Origin: Dryobates pubescens
Taxonomy: Eukaryota; Chordata; Aves; Piciformes; Picidae
DNA: 64,000 bases
Assembly (NCBI RefSeq): GCF_014839835.1
Contig: NC_071627.1
Location: 16,052,001 to 16,116,000, forward strand
Direction: 5' to 3'
Shown here: one piece after another, positions 13,790 to 24,999 of the stretch
Layout: each line of letters starts with the position of its first letter
Numbering within the stretch: position 1 is the stretch's first letter
Program-made: the position numbers and the translations under genes
The notes under the pieces: model-generated
What the model was told of the DNA's origin: nothing
The model's input: only the letters and a program-made list of their open reading frames with translations
Database searches by the model: none

Positions 13790-14115
13790 CGTGGGAACGG
13801 TGCTGCTGGAAGTGCCTGGAGCGGGGGCAGGCGGCCCCTCGCCCCCTGCCCGCAGGGCTTGCCCGGTGGGTGCTGCCCTTCCCCGGGCTGGCAGCGGGAG
13901 CAGGAACGGGCAGGGCGCGCAGCCCTTCCTGCCTGCTCCGGCCGAGGCTGCAGCGCCACCTGCCGTCCGCACGGCCTGCGCCTGCCCCTCCCCACCCCCC
14001 GCAGCGCCGAGCGCCGCCCCACGGGGCTCCGGCGTGGGGGTCGGGTCAGATCAGCGAGCCAGACGCTGCTGTGCTGGCAGGGATGTGGTCCACGTGGAGT
14101 GGACCCGAGTGCGCG
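13790..14115. promoter_or_regulatory. Orphan CpG island downstream of mir-145
   Basis: Around 30 CpG dinucleotides in about 320 bases, with very high GC. It is the densest CpG cluster between IL17B and the left edge apart from parts of the 25-26 kb and 30.4-30.8 kb patches. It lies roughly 0.3-0.6 kb beyond the candidate poly(A) signal of the microRNA transcript. No gene start could be read on either strand. It could be a promoter of an unrecognised non-coding transcript or a methylation-protected regulatory element. Confidence 0.35.
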
Positions 14116-14395
14116 GGGGGCTGCCGGAGGCGATCCCAGCTCCTGGCCAAGGCAGCCACCGCATAGGATGCTCTCGGGGAGAGGGACCAGGGATCGGTTC
14201 CCTTTGCAGGAGCACGGCAGGGCCAGGAACGGGAAACTCGTGGTGGGACAGTGCAGGAGTGAGAGTGAAGCTCCCCGGGGGGGACTCCACAGGGGACTTT
14301 TGTCCCTCCTGTCCACCCCAAATTGTGCTGACACCAGACCGAAGGCTCCCATTTCCTAAGGACTGGCCAAGACAGAGTCACTTGGAGCTGAGACC

Positions 14396-14401
14396 TTTAT
14401 T
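14396..14401 (-). terminator. Poly(A) signal for the mir-143/145 transcript
   Basis: AATAAA on the minus strand, 283 bases downstream of the mir-145 hairpin. In human the host lncRNA ends shortly after mir-145, which fits this position. Confidence 0.4.
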
Positions 14402-14683
14402 GACCCCAGGGTGGTTGGGTAGCATGTGTGGGGCTGGAGTAGTGTATTAAGGCCATCTGCCCACCACCCGCATCCTCTTGCGCTGAGCAGTGACCCATGG
14501 TGACATGCGGCACCCCCCAGCATGGGGCAGCTAGGGCTGCCTGGGCAGGGCTGCCCATCCCCATGTTTGGGGTATTCAGGTGCTTCCCCCCCCCCCATTT
14601 GCAGCCCCCCCCAGCTGGCTCCATACCTTGGTCACTGGCTTTTCTGCAGGCTCCCTGTGGGACGGGCTGTCTCCAGCTGCCGA

Positions 14684-14767
14684 GCCATGGCCCCAAGAAC
14701 AGTATTTCCAGGAATCCCCGATGTAGTGCCTAAGGGATTCCTGGGAAAACTGGACCCTGAGGGCACG
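14684..14767 (-). ncRNA. MIR145: mir-145 microRNA precursor
   Basis: The minus strand reads a hairpin matching vertebrate mir-145. The 5p mature arm occupies 14733-14755 (23 nt, starting GTCCAGTTTTCC) and is identical to the human sequence as I know it. The 3p arm occupies 14696-14717 (starting GGATTCCTGG). The two arms pair around a short loop that differs from the human one, as expected for a real precursor. miR-145-5p represses pluripotency and cytoskeletal targets such as KLF4/5 and promotes contractile smooth-muscle fate. It is co-transcribed with mir-143, whose hairpin begins only about 340 bases upstream. Confidence 0.97.
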
Positions 14768-15108
14768 GCTTCCCGGGCTCTCCACCAGCCCCGAATGTCC
14801 TCACCGCCAGCCGGGCTCCGTGTGTGGCCTATGGGGGTCGCCACTGCCGTGTCCCTGCTATCCCCCCTCACTGCACATGAATCTTGCATTTTTGTGCTAC
14901 CCCTCCTGCTGGTGCTCAGCACTGGGCTGGGGATGCCAAGCAGACACAAGGATCCTTTTGCTGCAAGGAGAAACTGCCACACTGTCCTCTTTCCCCTTGC
15001 TCTCTGCAGAGGTCTGGAGCTTTGGGGCGAGCCCTTTCCTGTAGCCAGTAGTCAGGTGCCTTGTGTTACTCGTGCTAGTGGGTGGGTGGGCCTGGAGGTC
15101 CCCAGGAT

Positions 15109-15200
15109 GCACAGTTCCTCCCTTCCCGAGCTACAGTGCTTCATCTCAGACTCCCAGTTGACCAGAGATGCAGCACTGCACCTTGGGCTGGGAGACATGG
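15109..15200 (-). ncRNA. MIR143: mir-143 microRNA precursor
   Basis: The minus strand reads a hairpin matching vertebrate mir-143. The guide 3p arm is at 15128-15148 (starting TGAGATGAAGCACTG) and the 5p arm at 15161-15182 (starting GGTGCAGTGCTGCATC). The loop differs from human at a single position as I recall it. The basal TGTCTCCCAG segment of the stem is also kept. miR-143 acts with miR-145 in smooth-muscle differentiation and actin-cytoskeleton control. It lies 5' of mir-145 on the same strand, as in mammals. Confidence 0.97.
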
Positions 15201-18200
15201 AGGAGCCCACGGTCACCCTCACCGCAGCTGCCATGTGTTTACAGGTTGTGCCACGGCATGGCCATGTGTCTGCCTGCCTGGGTGCAGGCAAAGAGGTCTG
15301 CCCCCTCCAGAGCTGTGTGCCTGCACCTCAGGACGGTATGAGCTGTAGGTATCACACAGCACATCCCTCCCTGTCCTCTGACCCTTCCCTGCCCCAGGAT
15401 AAGAGGAGCATGCAAAACCTTCTGCTGTTCCTCCCCACCTTTATCTCTGTCCCAGTCTTCATCAAAGGAGAGCCTGCAGCAGGCTAACACTTCAGTTTCC
15501 CAAGTTCAGACATTGGTCTGATCCATTTCCAGGGTGGCAGGGCTGAGCCCAACCCTTCCCACGGGCAAGGACCATGGGCTGTAGGAGAGATGCCTCCAGG
15601 ACCCTCACCCTCAGCTGAAGCCCATCCAGACCAAAGTGCAAGGATTCAGGTGGAAGCAGGAGAGGGAGGATGGAAGGAGCAGCCAAGACCCAAAATGTCC
15701 TTTGCAGGCAAACACTAACATCCTGAGCAGAGCAGGAACATGATAAACAGACCGTCTGTCACAACTGCCTGGCTGCAGCAGCCACGGCGCTCCCAGCAGC
15801 CTGACAAGAAGCAGATGGTGCATCTGTGGAGTGAGCCCCTGCCTCCAGCCCAGCCCCCTGGCCTGGGTGCACCCAGATGGGCATAGGGGTAGAACCTGCC
15901 TTGGTGCAGTGTACTGGGCTCTCTTCTACATCCAGTTCTTGGTAGAAAAGAGTGGGTAAAAAAAGCCCTGTGGTGCCCCAGGCTTCAGCAGCTGTCAGTT
16001 GGGAATGAAGTTCGGGAGCAGCCTTGGCTGGTACAAGGTTATCTCCAGACCAGCCGTGGTCAGGCCAGCCCTGAGCTCTAGCCAAGTGTGGGAATGGCCA
16101 TAGGGTCCAAGAGCACAGGAACCCTCCTCCCACCCTATGCCTTTGCAGAGCCTCTGCCCTACTGCTCACCCCTCTGGGCAGTGCCCCAACCCTATGCACA
16201 CTCCCAGGAAGGGGCTGCCATGCTTTCAGCAAGGAGCAATATGTGCCCTGGGAGCCAGCCCCTCCTTTTCCTGGAAACAGGGGCAGGTTTCCCCACAGCA
16301 CGTGTATGCCTGTGCCAGGGAAAGAGCATGTGAGGTGCCTGTGCTGGCACCATGCTGGATCTACCCATCTCATTGCTGGCCTTGTTTCTAGGCTGTATAG
16401 TCATCACATGCCTTCAGCAGCTTCGAGGTCCCCAGGGGCTCCCACGGCTGACAATTCTGTAAGACAGAGTATGGCAGTCAGTGTGGTGGTGTAGAGCTGA
16501 GCATGGACTGGTCTGGAACTGCAAGCTCTTGAGTCCCTTCCTGGGCAGCTGCTATGGTGCCCTCTTGGCTGCCCAGCACCTGAGAACAGCAATGCCAATA
16601 ACTCTGTGCACAAAAGAAACACTACAATAGCCACTTCAAAGGTCTCCTTTTGGTTACTTGAAGCCATGTGTGTGCAAAGCCCGAGGGTGTGGGGCACATA
16701 CTCCTTCCCGACAGTGGTAGCTGGCAGGACCCCAGGAATGCAGGATGTCCTATGCCTGAGCATAGCCCCTGTCTTCTCCCTGCCACCATCCTGGTCTTGG
16801 TGGGAAAAGACAGGGCAGACCCTTCTCTCCCCCTGTGGTGTGAGGCGGCAGAGCTCAGCTGCAGTCCCTGGGGAGGAGTGAGACAGGCTGGAGGAATGCA
16901 CCAGGCTGCACAACCCACTGGGCTGCAGGAAAAATATCTGCCAGGGCTTGCCCACCCTTGCCCAAGGGGAGGTCTTCATGGAAAGAGGGGCACCATGTCC
17001 CCATCACATGTCCCTAAGATGGGCAAAAAAGCCAGTGCTGCCAGGCCTGCCCCTTCCCTCTTGCCTCCACTCTTGGGTTTGTCTCAGTTTACTGAGGAAA
17101 GGAGGCTGCCACCACCATGCCATGTGGCTTCCACCCTTCACTTCCCAGCACTTCTGTTGCTACTGGGGGACCCAGTGTCCCCCAGGTCGTGCCTGCCAGG
17201 GGGAGAGCTTACAGCCCCGGGCTGCTTGTCCTCTCCCTTGCGAGGATGCGAACGTGCCAAGCGGCTTCAGGAGCAGCCGGAATACCCGATGGCTGGACTC
17301 CTGGTCCGGCCAGCACGGGGGCAACCACCAGCTGCCACCACATCCCCTGGCCACCACTCTTCTGGGGGTACCCAGGGCACAGTGTGCTCACCCAGGACAG
17401 TGCTCAGGTTCCTTCATCTCACCAGCTCTGCCCGGCCTTGCCCTTGCTCCTACCCGCTGCTGCTCACCTCCAGCCTCCGCCTCTGCCGAGCCGCTGTCCC
17501 TGCTGGCCTGCCCTGCCGCCGCCGGTGGGTGCCGGGAGGATGGGAGCGGACGGGGGAGTGCTCGGGGGCCGTGATCTGCCTCCCCAGCGGTGCGGGGCTG
17601 CGTCAGAGCTCGGCCCTCCCCGCGGTTACAACACAGCGCCCTTTCCCCTCTCCAGCAGGCTGCCTCTGCAGGAAATGTCCTTTTTAAAAGCGCTTGGGAT
17701 TTGTTTCCTCCTTGAAATTCCCCAGCCGTGCAAGGCCAGCCCCGAGGCAAGCCCGAACCCCCTGGCCAGAAGGGGTCTGCCTCGAGTGGCCAGGGGTACA
17801 CTGTTCTCTGTAGAAGAGCAGGAGATACAGGATGATGCCCAGCCCCATGCAGCTGCCCTTTCCTCTCCTCCTGGCCCCTAAAAAAAGCCTGATTTCCATC
17901 AGCACTGGAGCCACAGCTAAGCTTTGATTCAACTCTGGTTACCGACTACCCAAGCAGCCCTGATGTGCCACCTCCCACTGGCAGAGGAAGTCATTGCTGG
18001 CCGATACCAGGCAAGGTAAATCCTGTCTCAGGACCCCAAGGTGTCCCCTCCTAGGTGCTGATGACTAGAATGGTGAAGAAGAATATGCTCTTGCTGGAAG
18101 GACTCATTCAACTCTCTAGAAACTGAAGGGACTGACCCCAGAGCAGCTTCTGCTGCCTATTGTGTGTCCCTTGCAGGCAGTGATTGCACAGGGATGCTGC

Positions 18201-18489
18201 TTGCTGTCACTTTGCAGCACAAGCTGGTGGCAGGTCAGCTCCAACGCTCATTCCTGTTAGGGCCTTCCAGCTCCCCCAGCATCCCCATCCTGTCCAACAT
18301 CTTCATTCCCTCTCTTACAGACCGCAGTGGCCTCCACAGAGGAGAGCTGCCTCCTCTCTCCCTTCCTCCCTCCTCCCTCACCAGCACTGGTATTAAATCA
18401 AAGGTTTATGAGAAAATGGAGGGGCCAAGGGAGATCCTAATCTGGTCACAGGCTGATTAACCCTGAGTTCAGGCTGAGGTCCTGATGCT
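15201..18489. other. Upstream flank of mir-143; no gene seen
   Basis: GC-rich single-copy DNA that would be intron or leader of the microRNA host transcript on minus. A CpG-rich patch lies at about 17200-17620. No coding exon or interspersed repeat was recognised. Confidence 0.4.
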
Positions 18490-18492
18490 CAG

Positions 18493-18502
18493 CTATAAAT
18501 AG
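18493..18502 (-). promoter_or_regulatory. MEF2 site, also TATA-like
   Basis: CTATAAATAG on plus (CTATTTATAG on minus) is a perfect YTAWWWWTAR MEF2 consensus. On minus, the TATTTATA core could also act as a TATA box with a start near 18465. Confidence 0.45.
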
Positions 18503-18550
18503 CTCTGCCTTCCCTTTCCCATCCTCCTGCCGGGGCTGCAGCGTGCCTGC

Positions 18551-18560
18551 CCTTTTATGG
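18551..18560 (-). promoter_or_regulatory. CArG box (SRF site)
   Basis: CCTTTTATGG on plus, CCATAAAAGG on minus, a perfect CC(A/T)6GG. It is 48 bases upstream (minus sense) of the MEF2/TATA-like site and 3.35 kb upstream of mir-143. Confidence 0.5.
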
Positions 18561-18670
18561 TCAAAAAGGCAGATTTGGAGACCTAGCAGCCCCCATCTCC
18601 CATGCTGGGGGCGAGCCAAGGGGGCCCAGGGGGATGCTGCTCTCTCTTGCTGGGTTTTGCTGGGATAAAT

Positions 18671-21600
18671 TATAATGCCAGGAACAAAGGAGCAGGTTTG
18701 GAGGGCTGAGAGCAGGGGATGGGTGCAGAATGGAGAGCACATCTGGTTTGTGCTCCTTCCTCCACCCAGGCAGGCGGTCCCTCTGCTGGTGCCAGAGCAA
18801 GGGAGAAATCACCTAATTTGGTGTCTTTGTGGACAGCTGGGCAACTCTGGGCCCCACTTGAGGCACAGGGTGGTGGTGTGGTGGAGATGGTAGAAGAAAC
18901 CTCAGGGACAAACAAGGCCTTTGCCACCTCTGAGCTGTGCACACAAGCTGACATCTTCCTTTTTGCCTGGAGTAGAGGATGGACCCCGCTGCCCCTGCCT
19001 GGCCACCACTGTGCCCAGTCCATTGCCACCATGCAGAACCTACTGGTTCCTGCAAAGCCACTGCTGTCATCTGCTGTAGCAAGGGGGTGAAACTGTCCAG
19101 GCAACACTAGAGCCTGGCTTGGGAATAAGAAAGAGTCTCCAGAGGGGCATGAGCAGCAGGAAGGAGAGTCATGGCTGGAAGAAGCATAGCCAGTAAGAGC
19201 CAAGGCACACAGCAGTCGGATCACCACCTTTCCCACAGCCTCAGCTCTTCCTCGCTGTCCCCAGCTCACCAACTACTATCTCTTCATCCTTCGCTGGTTT
19301 CCTCCTCCTAGAGTTGCCTCCTCCTCCATGGGGTAGCACAGCCAGGGCCCTTTCCCTAGCTCACCACCGGAAGGTGCGGGGAGCGGGCGGGTGAGGGCCG
19401 TTGTGCGGTGTGCCCGGTGCTGGCCCCGAGGCTCCCGGAGCGTGGGAGCGGGTGCCGGCACCAGCCCTCCCGCCTCTGTTTACACGTCACATTCCTGGTC
19501 CAGAGGAAGTGGTGCAGGGGTGAAGTCCCAGTGGGGACAGGCGGTCACGTCACTGGCCTCCAGCTCTTGCTGGGAAGGGCTGGTGGGAACCCAGAGCGCT
19601 GCAGGGAGAGCTCCCCACGGACACCGTTCCCAAGCAGTGTGGGGCGGCCGCTCCAGCATCCTTCTTGCTCCCTGGGCTCTGGTCCTCACCACGCTCTCGC
19701 TTGGCTTCCAGCTCAAGCCGATTGAAGGAGCTGGCAAAGGGGATGCTGCTCAGCACGGTGGGCATGCAGGAGCTCACACAAAGCCGGCAAAGATCTTGGA
19801 GCCGGAGCGGGCAGGGAGCAGCAAGGCTCCTTCTCCTCTCACGGAGGCACAGACACGGTGTGGCTGGAGCTTATTAAGCTGCCAGCGCTCTTGGCTGCTT
19901 GTCTGGGCTTTGTCATCTTATCTCTGCTCCAGCGAGGGAGACAGGGAGTGGGGCTGTGTGTGGAGGCCACTCTGTAAATCACTTCCCCTGCAAGCCCCAG
20001 CTTTCCCAGCCTTGCCTGTTGCCCACCTAGCTGAGCAGGAAAAGATGCTATAAGAAAATGCCATAAAATGGTTGAGCTCCCAGCAAGAATAAGATGAGAT
20101 GTGGGGAAAAAAGTGCAGCATGAAAGTCACATCAGGACTGATACTCAAGCTCTTCCTCCCTGCAGTGCCTCTGCTCAGCTGCAGCCAGGCTCATGGGGGC
20201 TAGAGGTGGGCAATAATACAATACATTCACAAAATAAGGTTGAAAAGGGAGGGAAAAGAAGGAAAGAGAAGATCTGCAAAGGGGAATCCCAACGAGGATA
20301 AGAAAGCCAAGCTGAGAGACCTTGCCCCATGTACCAGTGAGCAGCCAGTCAGTCCCACAGTGAGCACCAGGGTGACCTGTTGCCAACCACAGATCATCTG
20401 CCTCATGTGTGGCACACTGGGTCCCACAGCCCCATCCTCAGGCCCTGTCTGTTGCCATCCTTTGTCCAAGGGAAGCTGTGTATCCACCTCCCATCCTCTG
20501 CTGAGAGAGGCAGTGCCATCCATCACCTTCCAGCTCTGTCCACCAGGACAGGGATAGCCCTGCAGAGCAGGGGAGATGCACTCCCTCCCACCAGCCTTGG
20601 GGCAAAGACCTGGCTGCTTGCATGCTAGCACCCACAGACCCTACTGCCCCAGGGTGGGAAGCCCCTAGCATTTCCAGCACATCCCACCTCCCTGCAGCTG
20701 CTGGAGAAGAGGCTTAGCAGAGCTGTCACACCCCCATCCCAACACAGCCTCAGCCAGGGCCAAGCCCACAAGATTCACAGGGAGCCGATTTGGGGGGCAG
20801 GCAGCACTGCCTGCGGCCCTGAGCAGGGCTGTGCCCTGGGCAGCCCCACCAGCATGCCACCTCCCAGCACCCTGATCATCTCCTGCAGCTCCAGCACTGC
20901 ATGGCACCATGCTTCCCTACTTCAGCAGCACCAGGAAGGGGAAGATGTCAGTACTCAGCACCTCCTACCTCAATGTCCCACATCAAACAGAGCCTGGGCA
21001 GGCTGTCTGCCTCACTCAGCCCAACTGCACACATTCACCAGCCCAGCTGAAAGCTGCACCTAATATGGGCACAAGACTGGTCCTAGGGGCTTATCAGCCC
21101 TCCAGTGGCCCTCTCCCCATCCCCATAAGCAACATGACCATCCTCAACTTGTCCATCAGTACAAAGCAACTTCATCCTTCACCCAACAGTGGGGAAATGT
21201 CGACTCACAGCAGCTGCAGCCCAGTGTTGCTGCACCAGCACTGTGGATGAGCTCCCTGCATGCTGCTCAGCAGACAGCTCTGCCCCAATGCCACTGCTTC
21301 TCCCTCCCCCAGGCATGTGCTGGCACAGCCTTGCGTGGTCACATCAGGTCTGTGCTCTGCTCTGCCTGCTGCATAGGCTGAGTGGGCATTTGACTGTCCC
21401 TGAGGCAGCCCAGAGCACTCACCAGGCTGTTTCCTTGCCCATGCTGGTGCTGCTGGAGTGGGGGACAGAAAAGTCAGAGTTCCCCACAGGTAACTGCATC
21501 CCTGGCTCCACATGGGTTCTGACTCCAGTCTCTGCTCTTTGAATCTGTGACTGTGCTGTATGAGCTTGGTCCCAAACTTGCTGTGCTTTCCCTGAGCCAA

Positions 21601-22185
21601 AGGGATATTGTGCCCTGAAGGGCTGGGGGAACACTGGACCCTCCCAACCAGTGACTTCCTTGGTGGCTGATAGGGGAGAAGGAGACCCTTCTATTCTATT
21701 CTATATGACTAAACAGCTCCTGCTCCACCACCACCATTTGTGCACCCATCCCAGAGCCAGGGGCATCCCAGAGTCAGTGGCCAAGATACCACACAGAGGA
21801 GCTCAGCCCCAGTAAGGAGGCACAGCCAGCACCCATGGATGATACTGGAGGAGTCATCAATCATTGCCCTACCTAACCGGGGGGCCACCAGGCCCCCCGG
21901 CCTTTGTTGTCACCACCACCATCACCCAGTGTGCACCAGGGGCACTCACCAGAGATGAGAGGAGGATCCTCCAGCCCAGATGGGCTCAGCTTGGGGCTTC
22001 TGCCTTTCCTGGGGAGAATTAAATAGGGGAGTGGGTGGGGAGGGCCAAGTGGCCACACCTGGGGTGGGAGGAGACTCCAACAGAGCCCAGGTGCCCTGGG
22101 GTTTGAGGGGAAAAAGGGGGAAATGGGGCAGGTGAGGGACTTTTAGGGTGTCAGGAGGACTAGGGGGGGTGGAAAAAAAATAGAA
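18671..22185. other. Non-coding DNA upstream of the microRNA cluster; no gene seen
   Basis: Mostly GC-rich and single copy. A CpG-rich patch at about 19370-19460 is followed near 19485-19560 by CRE-like ACGTCA cores and a CATTCC TEAD-type core. These are suggestive motifs only. A short TTCTA tandem run lies at about 21689-21704. Confidence 0.35.
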
Positions 22186-22189
22186 ATGG

Positions 22190-22424
22190 GCAGATTCAGA
22201 CTGGATGTTAGGAAGAAATTCTTCACCATGAGGGTGGTGAGACACTGGAACAGGTTGCCCAAGGAGGTGACAGAAACCTCATCCCTGGAGGTTTTTAAGG
22301 CCAGGCTGGATGTGGCTGTGAGCAACCTGATCTAGTGTGAGGTGTCCCTGCCCATGGCAGGGGGGTTGGAACTGGATGATCCTTGAGGTCCCCTCCAACC
22401 CCAACAATTCTATGATTCTAAAAC
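22190..22424 (+). mobile_element. CR1 LINE, 5'-truncated 3' end
   Basis: Runs from the GGATGTTAGGAAGAAATT segment, through CACTGGAACAGGTTGCCC, to the TTGAGGTCCC...CCAACC and ATTCTATGATTCT tail typical of avian CR1. It is non-autonomous and carries no reverse transcriptase part. It lies directly before a second CR1 in the same orientation. Confidence 0.85.
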
Positions 22425-22431
22425 AATTTTG

Positions 22432-22668
22432 CAGTTTAGGCTGGGTGTTAGGAAGAAATTGTTCATAGAAAGAGAGATTGGCCACTGGAATGGGCTGCCC
22501 AGAGAGGTGGTGGAGTCACCATCCCTGGAAGTGTTTAAAATAAGACTGGATGAGGCACTTGGTGCCATGGTTTGGTTGGTTAGATGGTGCTGGGTGATAG
22601 GTTGGACTCAATGATCTCGAAGGTCTTTTCCAGCCTGGTTAATTCTGTGATTCTGTGTTCTGTGATTC
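22432..22668 (+). mobile_element. CR1 LINE, second 3' end, different subfamily
   Basis: Starts at the GGGTGTTAGGAAGAAATTG segment and ends in repeated ATTCTGTG units after GGTTGGACTCAATGATCTCG. Its sequence differs clearly from the CR1 immediately upstream, so this is a separate insertion of another subfamily and not a tandem copy. Confidence 0.85.
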
Positions 22669-22679
22669 CCTGAGCCTGG

Positions 22680-24990
22680 CTGGTGTGTTCTGCCAGCAGG
22701 CAGACACTGCCCTGGCTCCCCATGACATCCCCACAGCAGGGGCATACAGCACATCCCCACTGCCCAGGGGAGAACATACATGGTCTTGGGCAGGCAAAGG
22801 AGTTCAGGCTTCAGGAGTAGCGAGCGCTCAGCCAGCAGCCGCTGGTCTGCAGCCATAGGACGTGCTCTGGGCTTCATCCCTCCCAGCTGGAGCTTCCCCC
22901 TGCACAGTATCTGCTCTGCTTTGTCTCCTGGCCAAGGTCAAAGGATAGTGAAAGGGCTCCAGAGCTCAGCCTTTTGCTTCATTGCTGCTCAGCTCCTCTC
23001 ACCCATGAGGACAAGCTTGCTCTGCTTCTGCCTCACACAGATTCAGGTGCTGGGGCTGCCCCAGGGAGCATGCTGGGGTCCCCAGCACAGCACTCAGCCC
23101 CCAGCACTGCCCCACTGTGCTCCTGCCTGCAGGGTGCCTGTGCCATGCCCCTGCCATCGAGTTCAGCATGGCACAGTGGTGAGCAGCAGAGCACAGTGCC
23201 CACAGGCCTACCCAACAGTGCCAGGAGGCACGGCATGCTGGGGGCTGCTGGCACAGCTCATCATGGCCCTGTGCACGGCAGGCTGCACTACCAGGCCTCG
23301 GGCACTGGCTGTCCTGAGCTCAGCCCCAGGAAAGAAGGAGCAGTAGGATGAGGAAAGACAACTTTAGCTGGGGTTGCAGAGGAATAAGCCTTGGAAAAGC
23401 CTGGTCAGGAAGAAGGCTGGACCTTGGATAGGAAAGGGGAACAAGAAAAGAAAAAGAAAGCCCTTAATCATCTACAGACTGCAGCTTGACAAGCGTGCCA
23501 CCCAGAGCTGCAGCCTGTCTAGACACAACTTTCTCTGAATTCCTGCTGGCAACTGCTGGGGAGCCTTTGGTGGAGGTGTCTGCCTGGGTTTGTTGGAAAT
23601 TGTCCTCTCCCATCAGTCAGTGGTGGAGGTGCAGTGGTGGTGTTCTTCAGCAGGGCACTGTGGCCAGTGTGTGGATGCCAGGGAGCTGGGGCAGGCACAG
23701 GCAGAATAACCCCATGCCAGGGACACTGCCACTGGGTGGGGGGGTGGACAGGCCATGTTTCATTGGTGGCTCTCTGTCTCCATGTGAAGCATCCCAGTGC
23801 CGAGATGCTGCAACTTCCCTGGCAGCAGCCAGCAACAGAGAGAAGCCTTTGAGGCACAGCAAGATGGGTACAGACTGGAACCAGCTACAGCTGCCCTAAG
23901 AGGTTACAGTGCCTTGGTTAATGTCACAACCCCTTTGTGGAGGGACACATAGCCTATTTATTAGGAGCTTGTCCCCTTAGAGACAGCACTGCAGCCCTGC
24001 TGGAGCCACTCGCCTTGTGCCGGACCTGAGCAACAGCTCTTGGTTGACCTTGAGGCAGTGGGAGCCACCCTGCAGAGGAAGGAGGCAGGGGGACATGGCA
24101 GCTTGCTACCACATGCCCACAAAGTACCACATCCCCAGGTACTGTGCTGGGAGGGACAGACCCTGCTTGTTGCCCTGGAATGGGAGGCACAGCATGGAGC
24201 CAGCCCTAACGCAGCAAAAGGCAGCACCGTGCGCTGCAAGGGAGGAGGCATGACCTGGAGAGCCTCGGGGAGCCTTTGCAAGGCCTGAGCTCCTGGATCT
24301 CTTGGGGCAAGCTGTGTCCATCCTCTCACACCACCTAGAGCTGGCAGTCCTGCCACTGCCTGCTGCAGAGCCTTGCCCTCCCCACCAGCCCCATAGCCAG
24401 GATCACCACACTCAGCAGCTGCTTCTGCAACTCCAGGGGGATGAGGATGTGGCAAGATCACCCAGTGAGCAGTGGAGCAGGGGAAATGCCAGAGGCTGGG
24501 AGCATGCCAGGGGTGCTGGCCAGGAGCTGTGGCCAGGGAAGGAGAGCAAGGCAGCAGCACAGGCTGGGCTGGCATCAGAGTCCTGAGAGCTGAGGGCTGC
24601 AGGGCGTGCTTGGTCAGTGTGAGTACACCGGCTAGGGTGGCTTCAGAGCGCTGGAAGCCTCCGGCAGTGAGCCCCAGCCTCATCCCCTCCCCAGCCTGCC
24701 TTCTCCAAAAAGCGGCAGCAACGCAGCCGGCCAGAGGAGGCGAGTGAGCAGCGCATGGCCTCGGCTGCACGGGGAGCCCGCCCGGGCTTGCCTCTGGCTT
24801 CCCGTTGTTTCCATCCTAGACATACATAGAGGAGAAAAAAGTTCCTCCCCGAGCCCTGGGAGGGCCTTTTCCTGCCTCCGAACATCTGGGCAAGCCCCAC
24901 CGAGTCGCTCTCTCAGGGCCAGGAGGGAGCTGAAGGGAGATTGTGGGGACCCTCTTTGCTCAGGAGCACCTAGCCTCGAGGGTGCTCTGG
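22680..24990. other. Non-coding, GC-rich; no gene seen
   Basis: No exon, RNA gene or repeat was recognised. The open frames overlap one another on both strands. Confidence 0.35.
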
Positions 24991-24999
24991 CCACTCCTT

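Larger units (their letters stand above)
14380..18470 (-). ncRNA. CARMN: Candidate mir-143/145 primary transcript (CARMN/MIR143HG-like), minimal extent
   Basis: Both hairpins are on the minus strand, and a canonical poly(A) signal (14396-14401) lies 283 bases past mir-145. That gives a plausible 3' end near 14380. Upstream, a MEF2/TATA-like CTATTTATAG (18493-18502, minus sense) with a CArG box behind it could position a start near 18465. In mammals the host lncRNA CARMN is longer and begins near IL17B, so more exons may lie between 18 and 34 kb. I could not identify splice sites with any confidence. Extent and splicing are inference; presence of a transcript is implied by the hairpins. Confidence 0.4.
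18490..18670 (-). promoter_or_regulatory. Candidate SRF/MEF2/GATA enhancer-promoter of mir-143/145
   Basis: Within 180 bases there are a perfect MEF2 site (18493-18502), a perfect CArG box (18551-18560) and a GGATAA GATA site (18663-18668). They sit in AT-rich pockets inside GC-rich DNA. The module is about 3.3 kb upstream of mir-143 on its own strand. Published mammalian work places an SRF/myocardin-dependent element a few kilobases upstream of this cluster. Functional equivalence is inferred from position and motif content. Confidence 0.5.

Noticed and set aside
13263-14450. A 395-codon open frame on plus
   Set aside because: It runs through a CpG-rich island where stop codons are rare. 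Overlapping frames are open on both strands, and it shows no domain, exon structure or low-complexity-free conservation.
14522-15487. A 321-codon open frame on plus across the microRNA hairpins
   Set aside because: It is antisense to mir-143 and mir-145, whose conservation fully explains the sequence there, and it contains homopolymer-coded Pro runs.
16668-17687. A 339-codon open frame on plus
   Set aside because: GC-driven, with competing long frames in the same place and no recognisable motif.
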